From NCBI GenBank assembly GCA_030844895.1, contig CM061231.1:84540706-84604705 (forward strand): a stretch of DNA of 64,000 nt. The letters are read 5' to 3'. A program made the position numbers and the translations under genes. Below, piece after piece: positions 33,696-44,437 of the stretch. Each line of letters begins with the position of its first letter. Position 1 is the stretch's first letter. The DNA comes from Ambrosia x helenae. Taxonomy: Eukaryota; Streptophyta; Magnoliopsida; Asterales; Asteraceae. A model generated the notes under the pieces. It searched no databases, was not told where the DNA came from, and saw nothing but the letters and a program-made list of their open reading frames with translations.

Positions 33696-34682
33696 TAAAC
33701 GTTATCAAAACCGATCCGTCTACAATCTTCTATTGTCGAAGATGGTAATGGGAGCTTGTAACCTTGCTGCTATGCTTCCTGAGGGCGTGGCTAGGTTCAG
33801 GAAGAGGATGGCGGAGTATGAACAGTTTTCTACGAGGAAGGATAAGATGAAGACCTCTATTTCTATTTCTACTTTAAACAAGGAGGTTCAAGGATTTTCA
33901 GAGAAGGAGAAGACTTTGGTTACTCTGATTGATGAGCTAAAGAAAGAACAAGAAGCGGAGAAGACTAGGTATGGTACTGAAAAGGCTAAGTTGGAGGTGG
34001 ATAGGGTTGCATAGGAGATTCAAAAGAAGGCTTTTGAAGAGGAAAAGGGCGGGTTAAAGGCTTCGCTCGCCCAAGCTTCTGAAGATAATCAATGGTTGAT
34101 TGAACACGGTTTCTAGCAAGTGGTAACTTACCTTCTTCATTCTTTAGAGTTTAATTCTGCCCTAGCAGAAGTGTATACCAAGTTGATCAACCATGGGAAG
34201 CATGTGGGGTACTTGGCTGGCTACAAGGCACATGAATTCGGGCAACCGTTAGAGCAATCTCCTCTTTATCAAACCAAGGCAATGGATGTTTTCAAGGAAT
34301 CGGTGTTGAAGATGGAGCGCCTGACTTATCCCTATGTTACTGAGGTATCTTCTTGCTATGGTAAGCCTTTGTCCGTGTTGCAGGGGTTGAAACCTCTAGG
34401 CCTCAACGAGGCAGTCTGTGCTGAATTCCTTGGGTCTCTATCGAAGAAAAGATCTTACTCAGGCAACAGTGAAGAGACTTTGGATGTTGGGGAGGGGGTT
34501 CGAAGGATGCTAGCCTGGAAGCCTCGGAGGTTGCTGGAGATGGTGATGGGAAGAAAGCTAGGAAACTGAAGAAGACTAAGAAGGCCAAAACCGGTGAAGC
34601 AGTTGCAAAGGAAACCGAAGCTTCGAAGCCTTTTGCTTCAGATAATGCAGCTCGAATATTTTATGTCTTCTTAAATTCGTAG

Positions 34683-35393
34683 CTTTCTTAGCATATGGTC
34701 TGTATACACTTTTAAACTCTTTTGTGGTCTTTTAAACAATATCTCAGCAGGGAACCTGTTAAGCATCTGCATGCTATGGTTGGCTTGTTAAATCCATTGA
34801 ACAATGTGTAGGATTATGGCCCTTATGGCCTTTGTTGTGATGGTTGAATGTTGGCCCTTGAGACCTTTGTTACCTGCTTGTGTTTGTTTAGCTGTGGTTG
34901 TGGTTCTATCTTTTTTCGTTTATTATCTTTGTGTTTGTTGGGCATATTGTACCGATAACACCTTAAAAGGTTAAGTGCTGCAGTCACTTAGCCTTAAGAT
35001 AGACTAGGCAAACAATGGACCATCTATCCCATGTGCACTACTTAGTGTATTTTTATTTCGTAAGCTATTGTTGAAGCATAAGGAACAGTTGGTGTAGTCT
35101 ATTCAAACATGTTTATGAGACATATTAAGGGTTTATTTAAGTCTAATGGAGTTGTATTGATTTAGGAACTAACCCCTTATATAGGTCCATTCAATCCTTG
35201 AACCTATTGAGCGATGTGGCTTGGGAGATCAACCCTTACATGGCCCTTGCCATGGAGTTTCTTGCAAGGCTCTCAACCTAATTATAGGATAGAAAGACAA
35301 GTACTAAGAGAGAATAATTTGATTCATTCATTCATTATTCTAGTGTTACATTAGATAGACCGATTCTTACATCATTCTTTTAAGAGACTTGAG
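34683..35393. other. Spacer between converging pol and antisense ORF of element G
   Basis: No ORF of note is present. The two reading frames converge here, so this stretch holds the 3' ends of both. Confidence 0.6.
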
Positions 35394-36700
35394 CTAAACA
35401 AAGAACCGTTTGAGGTTTTTGCCATTCCAATGGCGAGGAAGCTTTTTTCCTTCTGCATTGGCAAGCTTGTAAGGTCCTCCTATGTGAGCTTTAAGGATGG
35501 TGTATGGGCCTTCCCATTTGGGCCTAAGTTTCCCTTGATCTTCTTTCTAGCTTGCTTCATTGTTTCTTAGGACCAAGTCCCCTGGCTTGAAGCGTTCATG
35601 CTTGACTCGGGCATTGTAGTATGATTCCATTTTTTGCTTGTACTAAGCTTCCCTGATTGCGGCTGAGTCTCGACCTTCATCTAAGAGATCCAGGTTTAAC
35701 AAGGCTTCCTTCTCGTTGGCTTTGACATCTACATTGAGTGTTCGTTGTGTGGTGACCCCAATCTCAGCAGTGATAACGGGTTCAGATCCGAATACAAGGC
35801 TGTAGGGGGTCTTTTTGTGGCTTGTGTTTTCTGTTGTCCTTATGGCCCATAGGACATTGGGATGCTCTTCAAGCCATTTACCTCCATGTCTGCCTAACCT
35901 AGTCTTGATCCCTTCAATGATGCTACGGTTCATTCTTTCCACTTGTCCGTTTAATTGGGGGTAGGCCACTGAGCTAAATACTTGTGTAATTCTGTATTCC
36001 TTGCACCATGAGCTAAAAGGCTTCTCAGCGAATTGTTTGCCATTATCGGTTACCAATACTTCGGGGAGTCCGAAATGACATATTATGTTTTTCCATACAA
36101 ACTTGATGTTTTTCTTCCCGAATATTTTCCCTAAAGGCTTCACCTCAGGCCATTTTGTGAAATAATCCACAGTCACAAGCAGGAACCTAACTCCTCCTTT
36201 GGCTGGGGGGAATGGCCCAACGATATCCATTCCCTACTTGTAAAATGGTCATGCTGAGTTGATGGGAACCAGGTCATGTTTCGGACTTTTTGAAACAGGA
36301 GCATGTATTTGGCAAGCTTCACATTTCTTAAGTTGCTCGGTGGCATCTCGGTGCATGGAGGGCCAAAAATAGCCTAAGTTCATGAGTTTGGCAGCCACCA
36401 ATCTCGGACCACAATGAGCCCCACATATTCCCTCAAAAATCTCTCTGATCAAGTACTGACTCTGTTCTGGACCAACACATCGGAGCAATGGGGCTAGGTA
36501 ACCTTTCTTATAAAGGATACCATCCTTCAACACATATTGCCTTGACTTGATTCGAACCCTTTCAGCTTCAGTTTGATCAGCAGGCAATTCACCTTCTTTC
36601 AGGAATGTTATGAAATGAGTCATCCTACTTGATCTAACTTCGGTAATTACATCTTGTACTTCAAGTTCCAGAATTGAAGGGAATTTGAGCACTTTGACCA
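35394..36700 (-). pseudogene. pol: Integrase of element G
   Basis: The HHCC-type finger lies around 36300-36450 (GAHCGPRLVAAKLM ... MHRDATEQLKKCEACQIHA). The core (35643-36230) has first Asp in MDIVGPFPPAKGG, second Asp in VTDNGKQF and Glu in NGQVERMNRS, so the DDE triad is intact. After an in-frame TAG at 35643-35645 the frame continues through NARVKHERFKPGD and KWEGPYTILKA, a GPY/F-like C-terminal block, to a stop at 35394-35396, with one more internal stop. Integrase inserts the cDNA into chromosomes; here it is degenerate. Confidence 0.88.
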
Positions 36701-38520
36701 ATACCTTTTTGATAAGGTGAGCAAAGTTCAAAGAAGCAAGCTTGCGTAGTGCATCCACCTTTTTATTTTGTGAACGGATAACTTGTTTGATTTTGATGGA
36801 TTGAAACGTGCTCATGATTTTGTTTGCCTTTTCTCTGTACCTCTTCATGTTGGGTTCTTTGGTAATGTAGCTATCGTTCACTTGGTTTGAAACCAACTAC
36901 GAATTAGTGAAGACTTAAAGCCTTTGGATGTTCATTTATTTAGCAAGTTTCAACCCTGCTATCAAGGCTTCATACCCGGATTCGTTATTGGTGGTCTGAA
37001 AATCAAGTCGAAGAGCATACATAAATTCTAACCCTTCAGGGTTGATTAAGACAAGGCCAGCCCCTGATCCTTTAACACTGGAAGCTCCGTCGGTAAAAAA
37101 GCTTCCAGGCTTTAGGGTCAGGAGGTTCATCAGTGGTGATGTTAACTTCAACCACCTCTTCCTTTGGAATTTCTACAATAAAATTAGCTAGTATTTGTGC
37201 CTTGACTTCTTTTCTTGGGACGTAGGTGATTTTATGTTCACCTAATTCGACAGCCCATTTGGCCAGCCGTCCCAAGGTTTCAGGCCTTTCAAGCACACTT
37301 TTTATGGGTTGATTAGTGACCACTTGTATTGGGTGTGCTTGGAAGTACCTTCGAAGCCTTATGGCTATTTGTATTAGGGCCAAGGCTAGTTTTTCCAAAG
37401 GAGGGTACTTGACCGCTGCCAATTTTGAAGATTTACTGAAGACGTAAACAGGTACTTGAGCCTTGTTTCGTTCTATTGTAAGGACGACATTGAGGGCTTC
37501 TTCAGCAATAGAAAGGTAGACAGAAATCATTTCCCCTGGTTCGGGGGCAACGATGGTCGGGAGGGAAGCCAAGTGTTGCTTCATTTGGTTGAAGGCTTCC
37601 TCCGCTTCCTCGGTCCATCGAAAGTCTTTTTTGTCAGTGCACCCATCAAGGTTTTGAATAAGGGTGGAGACCTTTCTGCTAGTTTAGACATGAAACGCTT
37701 CAAGGTTGCAAGCTTTCCGTTTAGGTTTTCCACTTCTTTCTTTCTTCGAGTAGACCTTGTGTCTAGAACGACTTTAAATTTGTTGGGATTAGCTTTGATT
37801 CTTTGTTTTCCAATGATGTGTCCCAAGAACTTGCCTTCTTCAAATCCAAACGAACATTTGACTGGGTTAAGCTTCATGTTGATCTTTTTGAGGTTATTGA
37901 CAGTCTCTCGGATATCTTCAAGCATTTGATCTTGATTCTTGCTTTTTATCACCAAGTCATCAACATAAGCTTCCATGTTCTTGCCAATTTGAGTTTTGAA
38001 GGCTTTATTAACCAACCTTTGGTAAGTGGCACCAGCATTCTTTAAACCAAAAGACATTTTTTTATAACAGTAAATACCTTTGTCAGTATGGAAAGAGGTT
38101 TTTCTTCATCTTCCTCTTTCATTTGAATCTGGTGGTAACCCTTGTAGGTATCTAGGAAGCATTTGAAAGGGAAGCCTGTTAGAGAGTCAGCCTTGAGGTC
38201 AATTCGGTAAGAGAGTAGCAATCCTTAGGACATGCTTTGTTAAGATCTTTGAAGTCTATGCACATTCTCCAATACTTGTCTGGCTTTCCAACCATTACAA
38301 GGTTGGCTACCAAGGACTGATATTTCACTTCTCGATAGATCCCGGATTGCACAAGCTTGTCAACCTCTTGGCAAGTGGCCAAACTTCTTTCTGGTGCCAA
38401 GATTCGTTTCTTTTGTACCACATGCTTGACATCGGGGGGAATCCTCAGATCCTGCTCAGCAATGTCTCTGGGGATGCCAGTCATGTCCCTGGGACACCAA
38501 GAAAAAACGTCGACGTTGTC
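36701..38520 (-). pseudogene. pol: Reverse transcriptase and dual RNase H of element G
   Basis: Reverse transcriptase is split between 38179-38484 (RMCIDFKDLNKACPKD) and 37581-38057 (FGLKNAGATYQRLVN, catalytic YVDD in EAYVDDLVIKS), with a frameshift between. A first RNase H follows (37072-37584, RYFQAHPIQVVTNQP region). A second, archaeal-like RNase H is at ~36740-37100 (FTDGASSVKGSGAG, NNESGYEALIAGL). In this second domain the expected third catalytic Asp is Asn (FTNS) and the next codon is TAG near 36897-36899. Two tandem RNase H domains mark the Tat lineage. The frame is broken at several points. Confidence 0.88.
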
Positions 38521-38670
38521 TCATAGCAACATTTCAAGCTTCAGAAGAGTTTCTTTGGGAAGCTCTATATTTACCTTGATCTTTTGTTCAGGATGCTCGG
38601 GGTTTATACTTAGGCCTCATTCATCCCTTTTGGGCTCATCATCTTCTATCACAATGGCTTCCATCGAGCG

Positions 38671-39371
38671 TTAAAGGGTTGCTACCCCGTTTTTAGCGGG
38701 GAACTTCACACTTTTTTGACCGATGGAGATGGCCATATCAAAGGTTGCCAGCCCTGGCCTTCCAATGATCACGCCATAGTTGGAAGGGAGGTTCAGGAAC
38801 ACGAAGGTGAGAGGTTCAGTTCTTCCAATCTTTCCTTCTGAAAAACTAACATTGAGTATGATTTGGCCCAGAGGCTTAATACGTATGTCAGCTATACCTT
38901 TTATGGAAGACTCAGCTGGTTTAAGCTTGGAGCGTTCGCTTGGGTCTAGTAGGTTAAAGTGCTTTTCAAACATAATCTCCGTGATAGCACCAGTGTCAAT
39001 GTAGGCTTTTCGTGTTATTACTGAGCCTATCAAGGCTTCAACCACTAGAGGGTCATGACTCTTTTCTCCCTCGGGTGGGGGAAGCACACGTACTGACGTT
39101 CCCAAGCCTCTAACCAAGGACGTTTTCTTCGAGCTTCTTGTTCAAGGAGCACCATGTTAACCTCTTTTTTCTTCCCTCCGGTCATGCTATCTTTTACTCC
39201 CTTGACTAGGTGAGAAAGCTCTCCTGACTTGACGGCATCCTCGATCCTCTTCTTAAGTTGGAAGCAGTTATTAGTATGGTATCCTTTTTCTTCATGGAAA
39301 TCACAGTATTGATTGGAGTTTTCATTCCTCTTGCTCTTAGGCATGGGCCGAGGAGGCCTAAATGTGACATC
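38671..39371 (-). pseudogene. gag C-terminus and protease of element G
   Basis: The end of gag shows YCDFHEEKGYHTNNC, the degenerate knuckle usual in Tat gag, followed by LKKRIEDAVKSGELSHLV. After a frameshift, the aspartic protease (38671-39117) has its active site in YIDTGAITEIMF and the downstream IIGRPGL flap block. The gag N-terminus is missing because element H inserted at 39372; the open frame at 39377 begins inside the H LTR and is not a real start. Confidence 0.85.
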
Positions 39372-41903
39372 TGTCACCCTCGACTTTCATCTAGTTTACA
39401 ATTTTAGTCCTTCAAACATCTCTTGTAATTGTTGTCGTTTTCAAATTCAATAAATGTGCGAAACTCATGTTATATTATTTGCATGTATTGTGGATCTCGA
39501 TCTCGATTTAATCTAACGCGTATGTTGCAACGTTATTCGGAAAAAAATATATATCATAAAAATTTCAAGTTATAAAAATTTTAAGTTAAATAGTTAACTT
39601 AGTTATTATAAAGGGAAAACTAACAAGAAAACCTTGAAACTAACTTAAGTTAAATATGAGGGGCCAAACTTGCCAATTCCTGAAAGTTTTAAAAAAATCC
39701 CTCCTTGGTCTGCTGCTGTTACGTATATCCGGCCATGAAGAGTTCCGGCCGCCAGAATATTTTCCGGCGAGGCCTCCAATCCGAGTTTTAATATCTGTTT
39801 CAATGCTTTTATGAATCCAAACGTTTTCTCCATCAATAATTAATGCATTTCAAGCATTTAATTGGTTTATGACGAGTTTTTAAAAGTGTTTAATCGTGGG
39901 ATTAATGATGTAACCGGCGAAGCTTTAACCCGGCATTTAATAAGTCCCTTTAGTCGCTTATAGTATATAAATGATGGCAAATGGTTGCTGCATCATTACA
40001 CATTAGAAACCCACAACAAATTCCACACAAAAACGTCGAGGAAGCCTCTAATCGCGTTCCTTTTTGCGAGTATAGAAGCTTCAATTGGGGTCCTAAAAAC
40101 GTGTTGTAAGTGTTCAATCTTGCTTGTTTTATGTTAGCCGAGCATTGTAGGGTAAAACCCCCTTATTACAGAGCTTCAATCATGCTTAAATCGGGTTAAT
40201 TGAACATTGGTTGAGGTCAGGGTTCTTGGGCTAGATAATTGGGGAAGAAGAAGATGTTTATGTTATTATATAAATAAAATTCGGGTTAGATAAAATCATC
40301 AAAATGGGGCTTGGTCTAGTGGTTGGGTCTGTTGGTTGGGAACCTGAAAACCCGGGTTCGAAACCCTCTCACCCACGGGTTTATGTTGTTTTTTTTATGG
40401 AGATTATACTAGGTAATATTTATATATGTAAATATATAAATACATCATTTTCTTTATAATATTCATAATAAATCCATTATTTGTCCAAAAATTATGAAAA
40501 TTTAGACATAACATCTTGACATCTAAAATAAGATTTCCACACTTTTATTTTCCGGAAAATGTCTCAATTTTATATTTTTATTGAATTTAATTGTTTTAAT
40601 CATAATTAAATGATTAAAAATTCATTTTAAGAGATTTTAACCTCAAATTTTCTGGAGATTTATTTTTATGAATAATAAACTGTAATAAAATGTAATTTTT
40701 TTATAAAATGATTATTTTTGTTATTTTTACTAATTTTAACCATTAAAACACTATTTAAACTCATTAAAAATGTTTTAAATACAAATAAATTGAGAGAAAT
40801 TATGGAAATATTATTTTTTAGTATTTCACACCATAAAATAATCATTTCTAATAATAATATCACTTTGGAATCATATCTCTTGTTATTTATTCTATTTATA
40901 TTTAAATTAGATATAATAAATTATTTAATTAAATATAAATCATAAAATCTATTTCATGATTAATTTTCTATAAAATCGAAAATATTTCTATATATGAAAT
41001 ACATAAGTGTTTTAGTCATTTAATAAATTAATCATGATATATATATTTCAAAACTGTCATTCAAATTATTATTAACAATTACACCTTCCCTAAATACGAG
41101 TCTAGCAAGCCCTAATGCCTTAGATATTGGTTGTCTTAGACTTTTAAGACATTTTCTCATTTAGTGTTTTATATATAGGTTGAGTTTCTCGGAATTCTTA
41201 AGCCTTTACGACAAACTTTCTCGGAATTTATACTTAGTGAAACAGTGAGTATATCTTTCCCTTTTCTTACTGTTTTACTATTTCGGGATGACTCATGTAC
41301 CTATTAATCAAGTTTTATTTCTTATACTTAATGCAATTCTCATGTGTGTTTGCCTTATGTGATTCGGTGTGTATTATGCTTAATCATTAACCGCTAGGCG
41401 GCCTAGCATTTCAATGAATAGTACTATGGTATACCCCCTTGAGACTCTGTTAAGAGAATCTTGGTCATTGTCTTGTTAATTCATTATTCAGTTTGTTAGT
41501 CATGTGTTAGTCATTATTCTCAGGTTTGGTTTTGACTGATACTACTTATTACATATTTGCAAACGGTATACAACACATGAATTGCGAAACATTTTTATTT
41601 TTATACTATATATATATCAAACGGGTGTACTCACCAATACATTATATGTGTTGAGAAAATTGTTTTGTACATGTTTCAGGTGACGTTTGATCTTATATGC
41701 TTTCACGCTTAGGCTGGACCTAGTGCTTAAATAAAAGTTGAACATTTAATATTTATGTTTGAGATTTCTATTAAGACTCTTTGTATTTCGTTTTGAATAA
41801 TGGAAGTTATTATCTATTAATATTTACAATTTAGTCCATGTGCTATTGAACAATCGTCACTACGTGACACCTCGATGTTTCTGCCATCGGTTGGGGTGTT
41901 ACA
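39372..41903 (+). repeat. 5' LTR of element H (~2532 bp)
   Basis: The right end, GGGTGTTACA, stands three bases before the primer site. The left end is placed at TGTCACCCTCGAC, which mirrors the right end imperfectly; TG dinucleotides at 39363 or 39366 are alternatives. The 3' LTR is outside the window, so the left boundary is not proven. A very A+T-rich block spans about 40390-41090. Confidence 0.8.
40312..40365 (+). promoter_or_regulatory. tRNA-like A box and B box inside the element H LTR
   Basis: TGGTCTAGTGG (40312-40322) fits the RNA polymerase III A-box consensus, and GGTTCGAAACC (40355-40365) fits the B box, at tRNA-like spacing. The stretch does not fold into a full tRNA by eye. It could be a tRNA-derived SINE head inserted in the LTR; I found no clear target duplication. 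Confidence 0.45.
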
Positions 41904-41906
41904 GAT

Positions 41907-41920
41907 TGGTATCAGAGCCA
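41907..41920 (+). other. Primer binding site of element H (initiator Met tRNA)
   Basis: TGGTATCAGAGCCA follows the LTR end after three bases and complements the 3' end of initiator methionine tRNA. Confidence 0.95.
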
Positions 41921-42082
41921 TGGTTATAGGGAATTAGGTTATTAGTAAATGCTTTTGACCTAGACTATAACTAAGCTACCCATTATATGCTTTCTTTTAT
42001 TCTCATATTTCTTTAGACAGATTTTTCTCCTTTTACTTTTCAGTATATTCAAGAAGATCATATTCCACAAACGAAACGAAAA

Positions 42083-42330
42083 CACCAAGTTAGGAGTGAT
42101 ATCCATATCTTGGTGAATAGTTTCACTCCTTACATGTTTTATTTATTTATCTTGGAATATTTTCCTTTCGAGATAGGAAACGTCCAAATCTCAAGGAATC
42201 TATCCCTCTAAAAGAAACTTAAATCACTAAGCTAGGAGTGATATCCTTATCTTAGTGACCAGTTTCACTCCATCGTATTTTTACTTTTTGGAAGTATATC
42301 TTTGAGTTAGGAGTGAAATCCACATCTCAA
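42083..42330 (+). repeat. Repeated pseudoknot-like units in the element H leader
   Basis: Two ~48-bp units (42083-42130 and 42224-42271) share two interleaved inverted repeats in the order A-B-A'-B'. In the first, A is CACCAAG with CTTGGTG and B is AGGAGTGA with TCACTCCT. In the second, A is CACTAAG with CTTAGTG, a paired change on both arms, and B keeps seven pairs. A partial third unit starts near 42304. The interleaved order is that of a pseudoknot. Confidence 0.75.
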
Positions 42331-42787
42331 GGATATATATTTCCACATCTCAAGATCCGTTAAGGTTTTGGAAAATTATTTATGACGGGGCACGTGCAAT
42401 CTAGAAGGGTGAGCGCCTGTATTCTGAGTTTTCTGTCTAGGTTGGTAATTCACATAAATCCCAATCAGACGAGGGACCCGTTTACCTACCTGGGAATTCT
42501 CGGGATGAGCATTCACTTATAGGCTAAAGTACGCCCCCACGAGTCACTAATAATATTTCAATTTCTTTGGCTAGTCACCAGTTTCCTAAGGAAACAATCC
42601 CAAATATCTCATTTTATTCTTGATATTTCATTTGCTTTTATCATGATTTGATTTTCATTATTAATCTATTGAAAATTTTCCTATATTGATTTCTAAGTCA
42701 CTCTTTAATTATGCAAATTTTTAGTATGCTATGTGTCATTCAAAAATTTTGATATTGGATCTCATAGGTGTTGCTTCATTTTTGTAG

Positions 42788-44437
42788 ATGTCTGATCGCG
42801 AATCTCGCAAAAGAGCTTCTAAGCGTCAAGCTAAGTTGAAATCTGATCAGCGTATCGCGACCATGCTCAATGACAAGCTGGAAACCCTTGTTCCTAACAT
42901 CATTAATGCTATTATTCCCAACCTTAACCCGAACGGTAGCTCGAATGGGAACTCTAACGGTAATGCGGGTGGAAATGGTGGAGCTAGTGAGAATAAGTGT
43001 ACTTTCAAGCACTTCAACTCTTGCCATCCCAACAAGTTTAATGGCACTGAGGGAGCCACTGGGTTACTTGAATGGTTCGAAAGTATGGAGAATACGTTCA
43101 TTAATAGCGACTGTCCAGCCAACCTACGGGTTCGTCATGCCACGGGTGTTCTTCAAAAGAGAGTGCTCACTTGGTGGAATGGTGAAAAACATGCTCGAGG
43201 GACGGAAGCTGCTTTAGCTATGTCTTGGGATGATTTCAAAATTGCCATGACTACTGAGTTCTGTCCCCGTAGTGAGATGAAAAAATTGGAGGATGAGTTC
43301 TATCACCTCAAACAGGATAGTAGAAACAACATTCCCTACAACAACCGTTATCACGAGTTGAGCTTACTGATTCCTCGTATGGTGACACCACTGCCCTTAG
43401 CCATTGAGAAGTATATTGAGGGACTACCACCTCAGATCCATGATACAGTTATGGGGAGTAAACCTGCTACTGTAGAGGATGCCATTCGTCTTGCAGCATC
43501 TCTTACCGACAAGCATGTCAAGGATGGTACCCTGACTCGTAAAGGTACTAAGCGACCAACTGAAACCTCTTCAACCCCTGCTACTACTGAACCTCTCAAA
43601 GCTACCTCTACCTCTACCTCTACTTCTGGATCCAACAAGAAACGTAAAGGTAGGAGTCAAAATTATGCTGTTGTTGCACCTATTAATCAAATTCCCACTA
43701 CTAACCCACCTGCCGCACCTCAAGCCCAATCTGGCCCAAAACCTTATACTGGCATTTTCCCCAAGTGTAGTAAATGCAACTGGCACCACCCTACTGACCG
43801 ACCTTGCTGGAAGTGTGACAATTGCGGCAAAATAGGCCATACTACCTCTCACTACCGAGAAACTAAATCTGGGAATGCTCAAAACCAGAGGACTGGTCAA
43901 CCCAGAACTTGCTATGCTTGTGGTGATCCTAACCACAGGCAAGATAGGTGTCCTCATCTGACTGCTTTTATCCAGTCTCGTCAGCAAACTCCAGTAGCCC
44001 CAGCAGTTCCAGCAATCCAAGCAGCTCCAACTCGCGGCCGTGCTTTCAACATTAATGCTAATCAAGCTCAAGCTGCCAATGATGTGATCAACGGTACATT
44101 TCTTATTAACAATCTATATGCTTCAATTTTGTTTGATACCGGTGTAGATAAGAGTTTTGTCTCGTTAGAATTTGAACCTTTACTTGCTCGTGATCGTTCT
44201 CACCTTACACATCCTTTTACCATTGAGGTTGCTGATGGAAATCCTATTGTTATAAAATCTGTGATCCGCAATTGCACGTTGAATCTAAATGACTATGATT
44301 TCTCTATTGACCTGGTACCCATGAAATTAGGTAGTTTCGATGTCATAGTAGGCATGGATTGGCTTTCTAAACACCATGCCGAGGTTGTTTGCTTTGAAAA
44401 GTATATTCGAATTCCACTTTCATCTGGTGAATCTTAA
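42788..44437 (+). pseudogene. gag: gag and protease of element H
   Basis: The ATG at 42788 opens a 549-codon frame. A gag domain (~residues 80-240, LLEWFESMENTF, FCPRSEMKKLEDEF) is followed by a Ser/Thr-rich linker with a basic patch (NKKRKGRSQ) and two zinc knuckles. The first reads CDNCGKIGHTTSHY, with Tyr in place of the last Cys; the second, CYACGDPNHRQDRC, is intact. The retropepsin domain has LFDTGVDKSF (~residue 450) and IVGMDWL. The frame ends at TAA 44435-44437, but the same frame is open on the other side and continues into reverse transcriptase, so this is a single nonsense change in a gag-pol polyprotein. Confidence 0.92.

Larger units (their letters stand above)
29758..34682 (+). 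pseudogene. Antisense extra ORF of element G (plant 'putative gypsy type transposon' domain)
   Basis: Read on the plus strand, 29840-30290 encodes a domain with CRHFEFSNLRYPFS, RVLHFEILCRALGYDP and MFRRFFHLAKNGDWYTFE, typical of the plant family labelled putative gypsy-type transposon/transposase (Transposase_28). Further pieces are an acidic Ser-rich region (32770-33280), a coiled-coil region (33733-34110), a helical block (YLLHSLEFNSALAEVYTKL) and a Lys-rich tail ending at TAG 34680-34682. Two solo LTRs (30472-32592 and 33281-33695) interrupt it; flanking frames continue across each once the insertion is ignored. It also has stops (one inside the first domain) and a frameshift near 34500. 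The N-terminus was cut by element C. Confidence 0.8.
29758..39371 (-). mobile_element. Element G: Tat-clade Ty3/gypsy retrotransposon, both ends cut
   Basis: On the minus strand are a gag fragment with a knuckle-like motif, protease, reverse transcriptase, RNase H, a second RNase H, and integrase with a C-terminal GPY-like block. A large extra ORF on the opposite strand follows pol. The two tandem RNase H domains and an antisense extra ORF downstream of pol are known traits of the Tat lineage (Ogre, Retand, Grande). The 5' part is displaced by insertion of element H at 39372; the 3' end is lost beyond element C. Numerous stops and frameshifts make it one of the oldest elements here. Confidence 0.88.

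Noticed and set aside
39372..39377. Start of G gag at 39377
   Set aside because: The apparent start is GTG inside the LTR of element H; the true gag start is displaced beyond H.
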